Below, in pieces: positions 1 to 5,476 of a stretch of DNA of 6,187 bases. The DNA is from Chloroflexota bacterium (lineage in GTDB: Bacteria; Chloroflexota; Anaerolineae; Promineifilales; Promineifilaceae). Both the position numbers and the translations under genes were made by a program. The stretch covers positions 15,132-21,318 of the forward strand of contig QQUD01000386.1 in assembly GCA_008501785.1 (NCBI GenBank). The letters run 5' to 3'. Each line of letters starts with the position of its first letter. The stretch's first letter is position 1. Below the pieces are notes generated by a model, which worked only from the letters and a program-made list of their open reading frames with translations, was not told where the DNA came from and searched no databases.

Positions 1-1
1 T

Positions 2-280
2 GCGTATAACGGCCGTCAAGCTTTACACCTGGTTGCTGAAGAAATACCAGACCTGATTGTGTTAGACGTGATGATGCCTGGTATGAATGGCATTGAAGTT
101 TGTCGTCGTATTCGTCAAGATCACCCCGATCATCCCCCTTACATTTTGATGTACACGGCGGATGAAAGTGACCGCACCAAAGATAGCAGTTTAAAAGCTG
201 GAGCCAACGAACTCGTCACCAAAGCAACCCCTCCTCACGAACTTGCGGATCGCATTATTGCAAATATTCCATCTGCTTAA
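2..280 (+). CDS. Response regulator receiver (CheY-like) domain, 5'-truncated
   Basis: The frame is open from base 2 and gives the last 92 residues of a receiver domain; the start lies left of the window. An internal GTG at 59 is not the true start, because receiver sequence (AYNGRQALHLV, matching the usual 'G.eAL..' helix) continues upstream of it. The phospho-acceptor Asp is in IVLDVMMPGMNG (codon 65-67). The conserved Thr is in LMYTA and the switch Lys in LVTKATPPHEL. That Lys is normally followed by Pro but is followed by Ala here. The protein stops right after the last receiver helix, so no output domain follows. It is either a single-domain regulator or the C-terminal receiver of a larger protein. 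Its partner kinase is not in the window. It ends one base from the stop of the convergent reductase gene. Confidence 0.93.
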   Translation, partial: AYNGRQALHLVAEEIPDLIVLDVMMPGMNGIEVCRRIRQDHPDHPPYILMYTADESDRTKDSSLKAGANELVTKATPPHELADRIIANIPSA

Positions 281-281
281 C

Positions 282-1451
282 TTATAGCTTTGACAAAAAC
301 GTTTGCGCAAACATGCTGTTTTCTTTCATACGCTTCACCAGGAAGTCAATCATGAAAGGAAAATGCATAAGTGTGCGCTGCAAGAAATATGAGCGATTCA
401 TGCTGCGCCACATTGCCTGATGGCATCGCTCTTCGTAAACTTTGAGTGCGGCTCTGGATGTGTCCCCTTTTGCAAAGGCTTCAACAATTGTTTGTGTCGC
501 TAAGGTGGCAGAAATGATCGCGTTGTGAATGCCACCGCCAGTTAGTGGATTTATAAACCCTGCGGCATCGCCTACTAGTAAAGCCCCATCAAATGTGTGT
601 TGTAAATGTTTTTGTGAGCCAAAATTGAGCTGCCAGGTGGCAATATCTCGTAATTGACCGCCATTGAGCAGCCTCTTTTTGATATCAGGAAAAGCCAAGA
701 ATTTTTTGAGTAAATCTTCAAGCTTGATTTTGTGTTTGCGGAAGATGTCGAGTCGCATTCCCAGACCGATGTTGGCCGTATGGTTGCCTGTCGGAAAAAT
801 CCAGGCGTATCCGGGCAAGATTTCATCATACATGTAAAACTCGACAGTTTTGGGCATCTCTTCGATGTCTTCGATGTAGGCACGAAGGGCAACCGCGCGG
901 TGTTTGTCAACATGTTGGTTTTGCTTAGGGCGCATGGTCCGAGTAATGACGGAGGTGACGCCGTCGGCCCCGATGACCATTTTGGCGGGTATGGTTTCGG
1001 TTGAGTCGTTGATGCGAGCTTGGATGCCAGTAATACGGCCGTTTTCCACCACCGGTTCCTTCACATGCGCTTGCACAAACTCAGCCCCAGAATCAATCGC
1101 ATGTTGCTGAATCAGCGCATCAAAATAGAGCCGTGGCGCAACATACGATGCTTCCCCATTGTTGCCTTTGGTAAATGTGGCAACGAGTTCGTGCCCTTTG
1201 GGCGAAGCCAAATACATTTGCTCCAGCGGATACAGTTCGCCACGAGAAACAGACTGCGCGATTTTGTCGGCCATGCCCAATTTGCCTAATGTTTCAATCG
1301 CACCAGAAGGCACAGCATCACCACATGTTTTATCTCTTGGAAATTGCGCACGATCCAACAGTAAAACATCCAATCCTTTTTGCGCTAATATCGTCGCTGT
1401 TGTTGCTCCCGCCGGTCCAGCTCCTACAACAATCACATCACGCTCTTTCAC
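282..1451 (-). CDS. Geranylgeranyl reductase family FAD-dependent oxidoreductase
   Basis: This 389-residue flavoprotein belongs to the geranylgeranyl reductase family, which reduces isoprenoid double bonds in chlorophyll, quinone or lipid side chains using FAD and a reduced electron donor. The N-terminal dinucleotide-binding motif VVGAGPAGA is at residues 8-16, with an acidic strand end at LLLDR. The family hallmark FPRDKTCGDAVPSGAI carries Cys43-Gly44-Asp45. The second FAD motif, LLVGDAAGFINPLTGGGIH, has Gly294-Asp295. Length is normal for the family. The GTG start at 1449-1451 is chosen because AAGGAG lies 9 nt upstream. It follows the phosphatase gene by 24 bp on the same strand, so the two are probably cotranscribed. 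The natural substrate cannot be told from sequence; a menaquinone or lipid isoprenoid is plausible, and a halogenase-like or other related monooxygenase role is less likely given the CGD motif. Confidence 0.9.
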   Translation of the reverse strand: MKERDVIVVGAGPAGATTATILAQKGLDVLLLDRAQFPRDKTCGDAVPSGAIETLGKLGMADKIAQSVSRGELYPLEQMYLASPKGHELVATFTKGNNGEASYVAPRLYFDALIQQHAIDSGAEFVQAHVKEPVVENGRITGIQARINDSTETIPAKMVIGADGVTSVITRTMRPKQNQHVDKHRAVALRAYIEDIEEMPKTVEFYMYDEILPGYAWIFPTGNHTANIGLGMRLDIFRKHKIKLEDLLKKFLAFPDIKKRLLNGGQLRDIATWQLNFGSQKHLQHTFDGALLVGDAAGFINPLTGGGIHNAIISATLATQTIVEAFAKGDTSRAALKVYEERCHQAMWRSMNRSYFLQRTLMHFPFMIDFLVKRMKENSMFAQTFLSKL

Positions 1452-1460
1452 GCCTCACCG

Positions 1461-1466
1461 CTCCTT
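1461..1466 (-). promoter_or_regulatory. Ribosome binding site fixing the GTG start of the reductase
   Basis: AAGGAG on the minus strand, with 9 nt between it and the GTG at 1449-1451. It lies in the 24-bp gap after the phosphatase stop, so translation of the second gene has its own initiation signal. Confidence 0.75.
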
Positions 1467-1475
1467 TTTTAAATA

Positions 1476-1943
1476 CTATAATCCTTCCTCACGCCGAATC
1501 GTTGCTAACAATCCCCGACTTCCATCAGAGACAAGCTGGTAAACAATTTCGAAATTACCAGAATAATAGGGATCGGGAACGTTTTTTTCAGCGGCGTTCG
1601 TTGCAAAATCGAGCAGCCGGTAAAGGCGGGGATGCTCCCCATAAAGACGCATCAAATCACTCATGTTGCTGTCGTCCATCGCAATGATGTAGGTACTTTC
1701 GTTTTTCATGTCGCTATCACGCACCTTGCGAGCGCGTCCTTCGTAGGTGATACCATGTTGCTGCAAAATGCGTCGTGTACCAGAATGAGCTTGTTCCCCA
1801 AGATGCCACGATCCTGTTCCTGCAGAATCAACTATGATTTGGTCAGACAATCCCGCATCATCCACCAGTTTTTGAAAAACAGCCTCCGCCATCGGCGACC
1901 GGCAAATATTGCCTAAACACACAAACAGAACGTTTACTGTCAT
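1476..1943 (-). CDS. Low-molecular-weight protein tyrosine phosphatase
   Basis: This 155-residue cytoplasmic phosphatase belongs to the LMW-PTP family (Wzb/PtpA/YwlE-like). It removes phosphate from tyrosine or arginine residues through a cysteinyl-phosphate intermediate. The P-loop VCLGNICRSPMAE lies at the N terminus, with nucleophile Cys9 and phosphate-binding Arg15. The general-acid loop VPDPYYSG supplies Asp124. Other family features are VDSAGTGSWHLGEQAH and the strand YIIAMDDSN. Length is normal and all catalytic residues are present. The ATG at 1941-1943 has AAGGAG 5 nt upstream. It is the first gene of a probable two-gene unit with the geranylgeranyl-reductase-like protein. It starts about 90 bp after the end of rnpB on the same strand. 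No tyrosine kinase or polysaccharide-export gene is in the window, so its partner is unknown. Confidence 0.95.
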   Translation of the reverse strand: MTVNVLFVCLGNICRSPMAEAVFQKLVDDAGLSDQIIVDSAGTGSWHLGEQAHSGTRRILQQHGITYEGRARKVRDSDMKNESTYIIAMDDSNMSDLMRLYGEHPRLYRLLDFATNAAEKNVPDPYYSGNFEIVYQLVSDGSRGLLATIRREEGL

Positions 1944-1948
1944 ATTGT

Positions 1949-1954
1949 CTCCTT
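1949..1954 (-). promoter_or_regulatory. Ribosome binding site of the phosphatase
   Basis: AAGGAG on the minus strand, 5 nt from the ATG at 1941-1943. It supports the chosen start. Confidence 0.75.
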
Positions 1955-1962
1955 CAAAGTAA

Positions 1963-2009
1963 TGAGGACTGAGTGCCGAGTGCTGAGTGCTAAGACAACT
2001 CAGTCCTCA
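1963..2009 (-). terminator. Possible transcription terminator or hairpin after rnpB, built from heptamers
   Basis: A perfect 12-bp inverted repeat, TGAGGACTGAGT (1963-1974) with ACTCAGTCCTCA (1998-2009), encloses a 23-nt loop. On the minus strand, downstream of rnpB, it is followed by TTACTTT, only a weak U-tract. On the plus strand a run of six T is at 2028-2033, but no plus-strand gene needs it. It could end rnpB transcription, but the long loop and poor tail make this uncertain. Confidence 0.35.
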
Positions 2010-2028
2010 GTCCTCAGTCCTCAGTCCT
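1964..2028. repeat. Inverted array of short tandem heptamer repeats (STRR-like)
   Basis: Four heptamers read GAGGACT, GAGTGCC, GAGTGCT and GAGTGCT (1964-1991). A 7-nt spacer (1992-1998) follows, then four identical CTCAGTC heptamers in exact phase (1999-2026). The same right half can be read as four CAGTCCT units at 2001-2028. The right units are the inverted complement of the GGACTGAG sequence at the left edge. The array resembles the short tandemly repeated repetitive heptamers known in filamentous cyanobacteria. It fills most of the gap between the 3' end of rnpB and the phosphatase start. Confidence 0.85.
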
Positions 2029-2034
2029 TTTTTA

Positions 2035-2536
2035 CACAAGTCAGCCTATAAGCCGCATTCTGTTTGCCGAAATATGAACCTGAAGAAAATAATATGGTAA
2101 TCGGCAAGTGTGTAACTTCAGGTTGATTAAGGCGTTTTAGGCGCCGGTTTGATTACCTTATTATTTTTTAAAACGCCATATTTCGGCATGGTGATCATCT
2201 ATCTGGGAGCTGTGTTACCACAACCCTCCTGCAACCTACCCGGATGTCAAACGGTACGAGCAGTACCTTCACCCTGCTTGGTCTTGCTCCTGGTGGGGTT
2301 TGCCTGGCCGGCGACATTACTGCCGCCGCCGGTGGTCTCTTACACCACCGTTTCACCCTCACTTATTGTTGGCGGACCAACAATTATCATTACTTCCGCA
2401 ATGATTTAAGCAATACGCCTCTCTGTTGCACTATTCCGGCGGGTCGCCCCGCCCGGCCGTTAGCCGGCACCATGCTCTATGGAGTGCGGACTTTCCTCAG
2501 CCGATTGCTCGGCCGCGATCACCCGGCCAACTTGAT
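2035..2536 (-). ncRNA. rnpB: RNase P RNA, bacterial type A, with enlarged P19-position domain
   Basis: This is the catalytic RNA that trims tRNA 5' leaders. The hallmark GAGGAAAGTCC is at 2488-2498 and the 3' ACAGAATGCGGCTTAT at 2048-2063. Helices found by hand: P1 2525-2534 with 2037-2046 (10 bp including G-U); P2 GGTGATC 2517-2523 with 2190-2196; P3 2509-2515 with 2498-2504 around a GCAA loop; P4 2485-2493 with 2050-2057, with the conserved bulged U at 2490; P12 2365-2372 with 2377-2384. CAAACCCCACC...GGAGCAAGACCAA and the GGGTAGG region near 2236-2243, which corresponds to the tRNA 3'-CCA-binding loop L15, are also present. Both ends are inferred from P1 and could be off by a few bases. 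Total length is about 502 nt. Removing the element at 2065-2188 leaves about 378 nt, the usual type A size. Open frames across this stretch are not genes. Confidence 0.96.
2065..2188 (-). ncRNA. Enlarged, pseudoknot-capable domain within rnpB at the P19 position
   Basis: This element sits one base after the P2 3' strand (2190-2196) and directly before the J2/4 sequence AACAGAA (2058-2064). A perfect 12-bp helix (2065-2076 with 2177-2188) closes it. Inside are hairpin A (2077-2085 with 2116-2124, 9 bp) and hairpin B (2131-2139 with 2169-2177, 9 bp; base 2177 is shared with the outer helix). Their loops are complementary: 2086-2102 with 2151-2167, 16 of 17 positions, one A-A mismatch in the RNA. 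Helices and loop pairing abut almost without gaps. Bases 2065-2102 would all be paired except the mismatch. P19 is a known optional helix here in other bacteria, for example Bacillus; this size and the kissing-loop design are what is unusual. Confidence 0.8.
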
Positions 2537-2542
2537 AGGGAG

Positions 2543-2571
2543 ATCGTATCCAGGAGTGAGCCTGAACGCAA
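2543..2571 (-). promoter_or_regulatory. Predicted promoter of rnpB
   Basis: On the minus strand, TTGCGT (2566-2571) and TACGAT (2543-2548) are separated by exactly 17 bp. The expected start is about 2536, just before the first base of P1 (2534). The -10 matches TATAAT at 4 of 6 positions and the -35 matches TTGACA at 3 of 6. The position agrees with the independently deduced RNA 5' end, which is the main support. It lies in the 63-bp gap after the esterase gene. Confidence 0.55.
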
Positions 2572-2599
2572 ATTTCAACGAATTTTCCAGGGCAATTTC

Positions 2600-4090
2600 C
2601 TATGGATTGACTACAAATGGCATATAAACATATGATTTTACAGGGCATTGAGGTATGAATGTTTCTAAAGCATCAAACCAAACGGTCGCCATCTTTGTGT
2701 ACCCCGTGGCATAGGGATGCAAATTGTCCCACATGTCGCCACCATCTGGATTGAAAAGTGCATAATTTATATTTGCACCATCTTCCATATCAACAATGAT
2801 GATTTTATCGCCGTTGGTTATACGTGCTTCTGCCATGGCTTGAATATTATTGTTAAATGCAGTCGAGTTTGCTTCGTAGATGTTACGGTTAATAATTCGA
2901 GCCAGAATAACAGTGATGCTTACATTGTTATCTGCTTCATATTCATCAATTTCATTGAGAATATCTTCAACCTCGTCAGGATTATTCGCTAAAGCATTTG
3001 TGCCAATATGCAGTAGAATAACCTCAGCTGGGGCATTGCTTAACCAATCGTCGCCACCATTGTTGTGACCATTGTTGTAAATGTGAAAAGCAATCTGATC
3101 ATCACGATATCCTGGCCAGCCCTCGTGGTTCGGATCGAACCCATCTAACTGCTCATAAAATTCGCCATTTGTTCTTGAACCTACGAAATCAACCTGATAA
3201 TCGTTATTATTTAATAGCTGCCACAGATCATGGCGATAGGATATTTGTTTATTTAACTCGCTGACCCCTGAGGAAAATCCTTGTGTAATGGAATCGCCAA
3301 GGGGCATGATAGTGATAGGAACGTCGCAGGATGCTGTATAGGCGCGTGAGAGGTAATAATGGGTACGTCGCTCAGTTGGGGGTAGGACAATGTTGTGAAT
3401 GGCGATTTCATCTAGTATGCCATTGAAATAGTTTGTGTTGTTCAGTTGCCCAATGGTGATGTTAGCGTTGGTTGGGGTAAATCTTCCAGAGAAACTTTGG
3501 GTTGTGGAAATGGTGTCAGAACCATCTACATGTAATGTAGAGACCCCGGATGATCCATCATAGGTGGCTGTGATATGGTGCCAGTTACTATCATTGATTA
3601 TTTTTGTGCTATCTATTACGATACCCGTGTTGTTTCCATCCCTCAATGAAAACCGTGCACCGTTAGTGGTTGGGCTGCAACCAATGGACCAATGACCACT
3701 GGCTAGTGTGCCACGCCCAATAAAGATTTCGTTACCGTTGGCACAGGTTCCCTGCATCCATAATTCAACTGAAAAGCTGTCTAATGCAGACCAATTAAAG
3801 GTAGGATGTGCTGGAACGGTGATCGTGTCATTGATGCCATCAAATGATTGCCCATTCCCAACTGCCCCAATAGCTGGGGATGGACAGTTTGTACAAGCAT
3901 CTGCCTGAATACTTGCCTCTGAATTTGTAAAATTAGAACCGCTAGACTCATTCAGTTCCCAATAAGCAATGCGGCCAGGGGCTGCATTTACGAACCGTAA
4001 ATTGATGTTGATGAATATGATTGTGAGTAATGAAACCCAAATCAATAGATACAATGCGAGTTTAACTAGCTTATTCTGTCTTTTTGCCAT
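2600..4090 (-). CDS. Secreted LamG-like domain plus SGNH/GDSL hydrolase (putative carbohydrate esterase)
   Basis: A 496-residue exported protein. Residues 1-36 form a signal peptide: basic start (KRQNK), hydrophobic core 11-30, probable cleavage after VNA. Residues about 41-250 resemble a LamG/concanavalin A-like fold (YWELNESSG near the start, WHHITATYDG, NGILDEIAIHN), usually a glycan-binding or adhesive module. Residues about 258-480 are an SGNH hydrolase: GDSITQG with nucleophile Ser267, Gly327 in EGWPGYRDD, GTNA with oxyanion Asn365 (GTND is usual), and DNLHP with Asp455 and His458. The overall pattern suggests a carbohydrate esterase such as an acetyl-xylan-type enzyme (CE3-like), by inference. 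The C terminus SYVYMPFVVNP resembles a tail seen on Chloroflexota surface proteins. ATG 4090 is preferred over GTG 4099 because GGAG is 8 nt upstream of the ATG but only 1 nt from the GTG. The gene looks richer in A+T than its neighbours. Confidence 0.9.
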   Translation of the reverse strand: MAKRQNKLVKLALYLLIWVSLLTIIFININLRFVNAAPGRIAYWELNESSGSNFTNSEASIQADACTNCPSPAIGAVGNGQSFDGINDTITVPAHPTFNWSALDSFSVELWMQGTCANGNEIFIGRGTLASGHWSIGCSPTTNGARFSLRDGNNTGIVIDSTKIINDSNWHHITATYDGSSGVSTLHVDGSDTISTTQSFSGRFTPTNANITIGQLNNTNYFNGILDEIAIHNIVLPPTERRTHYYLSRAYTASCDVPITIMPLGDSITQGFSSGVSELNKQISYRHDLWQLLNNNDYQVDFVGSRTNGEFYEQLDGFDPNHEGWPGYRDDQIAFHIYNNGHNNGGDDWLSNAPAEVILLHIGTNALANNPDEVEDILNEIDEYEADNNVSITVILARIINRNIYEANSTAFNNNIQAMAEARITNGDKIIIVDMEDGANINYALFNPDGGDMWDNLHPYATGYTKMATVWFDALETFIPQCPVKSYVYMPFVVNP

Positions 4091-4098
4091 AATACACA

Positions 4099-4102
4099 CT
4101 CC
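4099..4102 (-). promoter_or_regulatory. Ribosome binding site deciding the esterase start
   Basis: GGAG on the minus strand, 8 nt before ATG 4088-4090. The in-frame GTG at 4097-4099 overlaps or abuts it and is therefore an unlikely start. Confidence 0.6.
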
Positions 4103-4471
4103 GAAAATAACGATTTCTCCATTAAAAATTTCAGCAATAACAAGTCTTTTACGTTGTGAGAGATACGAAGAGCACTCAAATCATTAGATAAAACTTCTCA
4201 CGAACTCTGAACTTATAACAGAAACAAATGCTTCTTCTCAGCTTCCATGAAGGTTCAGAGGCCTTTTTACTTTTTACGTTGTGATGAGTTCGATGGATCG
4301 GGTTTTTATTATATTTATGAATTTTAACTAGTGATATAATTTATGATACAGTTTTTGGGTGCAATTTAGAAATCTTTTATGTTGGTTCAGCGAAGATTGA
4401 TGAAAAAATTGGGGAAGATGCGGAGAAGGATGCTGGGTGAGCAGGCTGTATGCAGCCTGCTCATTATTGGA
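4103..4471. other. AT-rich non-coding region between the esterase and the FAD-subunit gene
   Basis: No gene is supported here. It should hold the esterase promoter, but no convincing -35/-10 pair was seen; TATAAT occurs at 4335-4340 (+) and 4308-4313 (-) without good partners. A 13-bp direct repeat, TTTTACGTTGTGA, is at 4147-4159 and 4272-4284. Between the copies is an 8-bp inverted repeat, CTCTGAAC (4205-4212) with GTTCAGAG (4253-4260). This is followed on the plus strand by GCCTTTTTACTTTTT, terminator-like in appearance although no plus-strand gene ends here. The right end contains the hairpin at 4439-4462. Confidence 0.7.
4439..4462 (-). terminator. Strong hairpin just downstream of the FAD-subunit gene, likely terminator
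   Basis: GAGCAGGCTG (4439-4448) and CAGCCTGCTC (4453-4462) form a perfect 10-bp stem with a 4-nt loop, 9 nt past the stop of the gene at 4472. There is no T-run on either side, so it is not a textbook intrinsic terminator. It may work with Rho or protect the mRNA 3' end. Confidence 0.55.
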
Positions 4472-5269
4472 TTAGGTAAGTGTTTCTAGTACTCGGCGAG
4501 TAAGGGTGCTTGCCATTTCGGCGCGATAAGCTGCGTCGCCTCGGAAATCACCAGGGTGTTGGTTGGCCGATTTGGCGGTGTTGGCTGCGGCTGAAATGGT
4601 GTCGGCGTTGATTTGGTTGGTTACGGCCGTTTCCGCATCCAACAATCGAAACGGCCGTTTTCCCAACCCCGTTACCGCCAAAGCCACAGCGCCCCCTTCT
4701 GGCTGCCAGCCTGTCACCGATACAATCGGGTAATCGGCAGGCGTGCGTGCTACGCGATGGGTGCTGCCTTGTCCGGCTGGCATGGGGATGGTGAGGTGGG
4801 TGATGATGCCAAACGGCCGTTCTGCCTCAGCTAGATAATCGGCAACTGACAACGTGATTTCGTTAGGATTATGCAATGTGACAGTCGCATTGAATGCCAA
4901 TAGCGTTGATAACCATTCACTGTCTGGCAACCGCCGCGCCAATGTGCCTGCAACTGTGGCTGCATTGCGGTACGTATTGGGTCCTGCTTTGTGAATCACA
5001 TCGGCCAGCAATTCAGCCGCACCACCATCTTGATCAGCCAAATAAGCTGCTAGCTCTGCCAGTCGTGTCGTGCCGCCAACCACCAATGCATCATTTTGCT
5101 GTTCAATTTGATTCAGGCCCAAATCTTGCAAATCAATCACAGCACAAGAGACATCTGTGCTAAGTAAATGGGCACCGCCCCCAATTGGTTTGGTGTCTGG
5201 TTTGTTTAATAATTCTAAAGCCTCTTCTAGACTGTTAGCGCGGTAAAATGCGGAAATATTTTTCGACAA
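4472..5269 (-). CDS. FAD-binding subunit of molybdopterin dehydrogenase family (CoxM/XdhB-like), stand-alone
   Basis: A 265-residue protein that looks like the medium, FAD-carrying subunit of xanthine dehydrogenase/CO dehydrogenase-type enzymes, which passes electrons from the 2Fe-2S subunit to an acceptor. The FAD_binding_5 domain covers about 3-165: PIGGGAHLL (first FAD motif, 28-36), VVGGTTRLAELA, and NTYRNAATVAGTLARRLPDSEW (98-119). The C-terminal domain covers about 168-265, with the family signature FRGDAAYRAEMASTLTRRVL. In the second FAD motif the usual T-x-G-G-N reads T-V-A-G-T, so one Gly and the Asn are replaced. The TTG start at 5267-5269 is the only reasonable one: AAGGAGG lies 5 nt upstream and the first internal Met is near residue 163. 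No large Mo-binding or 2Fe-2S subunit gene is adjacent. The gene upstream is divergent and a hairpin follows, so it appears monocistronic. Confidence 0.9.
   Translation of the reverse strand: MSKNISAFYRANSLEEALELLNKPDTKPIGGGAHLLSTDVSCAVIDLQDLGLNQIEQQNDALVVGGTTRLAELAAYLADQDGGAAELLADVIHKAGPNTYRNAATVAGTLARRLPDSEWLSTLLAFNATVTLHNPNEITLSVADYLAEAERPFGIITHLTIPMPAGQGSTHRVARTPADYPIVSVTGWQPEGGAVALAVTGLGKRPFRLLDAETAVTNQINADTISAAANTAKSANQHPGDFRGDAAYRAEMASTLTRRVLETLT
4623..4820. repeat. Cluster of three copies of the iterated palindrome ACGGCCGT (six in the window)
   Basis: Exact copies are at 9-16, 1035-1042, 4623-4630, 4651-4658, 4813-4820 and 6059-6066; a one-mismatch copy is at 6122-6129. The right flank is usually T or TT. 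All six lie inside coding sequence, in four genes, and none is in the esterase gene. They encode Asn-Gly-Arg twice, Thr-Ala-Val twice and Arg-Pro-Phe twice, so all three codon phases are used. Confidence 0.8.
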
Positions 5270-5274
5270 AATCG

Positions 5275-5281
5275 CCTCCTT
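5275..5281 (-). promoter_or_regulatory. Strong ribosome binding site supporting a TTG start
   Basis: AAGGAGG on the minus strand, 5 nt before TTG 5267-5269. It is the strongest Shine-Dalgarno match in the window and decides in favour of a rare TTG start. Confidence 0.8.
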
Positions 5282-5361
5282 GGGAAATGATCAGGTGTTG
5301 AGGATGCTACCAACGGTTATTAAAGCGGATGGCGTGACGGGTAAAGCGAATTCATTTCTTC

Positions 5362-5396
5362 CTTGCCCCTTGCACTTTGCCTCATGCACCTTGAAC
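5362..5396. repeat. Second, degenerate heptamer array in the divergent intergenic region
   Basis: Five consecutive 7-bp units in exact phase: CTTGCCC, CTTGCAC, TTTGCCT, CATGCAC, CTTGAAC (consensus near CTTGCAC). They lie within the 207-bp gap (5270-5476) between the divergent genes. The rest of that gap contains the ribosome binding site of the FAD-subunit gene, a weak minus-strand promoter candidate (TTTACC 5340-5345, 17 bp, TAATAA 5317-5322), and the plus-strand promoter at 5416-5424. Confidence 0.6.
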
Positions 5397-5415
5397 TGTG
5401 GCTTTTTCAGACCTA

Positions 5416-5424
5416 TGTTATAAT
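5416..5424 (+). promoter_or_regulatory. Extended -10 promoter for the DUF2085 gene
   Basis: TGTTATAAT contains a perfect TATAAT (5419-5424) preceded by the extended TG-n motif. No good -35 sits at 17 bp; TTGAAC at 5391-5396 is 22 bp away, too far. A start near 5431 would give a leader of about 46 nt before ATG 5477. Confidence 0.55.
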
Positions 5425-5476
5425 GACATTCTTGCACCTATTTTACCTGCAAAATGGATTAGGGTAAATTGCCTGA

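Noticed and set aside
301..312. Perfect palindrome GTTTGCGCAAAC as a bidirectional terminator
   Set aside because: It lies inside the reductase coding end. It gives only a 4-bp stem with a 4-nt loop, and no proper T-run follows.
732..1687. Several plus-strand ORFs (89-170 codons) over the reductase and phosphatase genes
   Set aside because: They are shadows of two minus-strand genes with complete catalytic motifs, and have no ribosome sites or family matches.
1964..2028. CRISPR array
   Set aside because: Units are only 7 bp, contiguous and without unique spacers, and no cas gene is present.
2065..2188. Reading the 12-bp inverted repeat as the ends of a miniature transposon (MITE)
   Set aside because: No target-site duplication flanks it beyond a single T. 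The inner hairpins and complementary loops are explained better by RNA structure, and the limits match helix junctions of RNase P RNA.
2149..2648. Several open frames on both strands over 2149-2648 (69-127 codons)
   Set aside because: They overlap rnpB, whose conserved blocks and helices explain this DNA. They lack ribosome sites and give no recognisable protein.
4097..4099. GTG as the esterase start
   Set aside because: The only Shine-Dalgarno match (GGAG 4099-4102) would be 0-1 nt away. The ATG at 4088-4090 has correct spacing and begins a typical signal peptide.
4379..4489. A 36-codon plus-strand ORF, basic then hydrophobic
   Set aside because: No ribosome site. It overlaps the 3' end of the FAD-subunit gene, and its C-terminal part is the translated hairpin 4439-4462.
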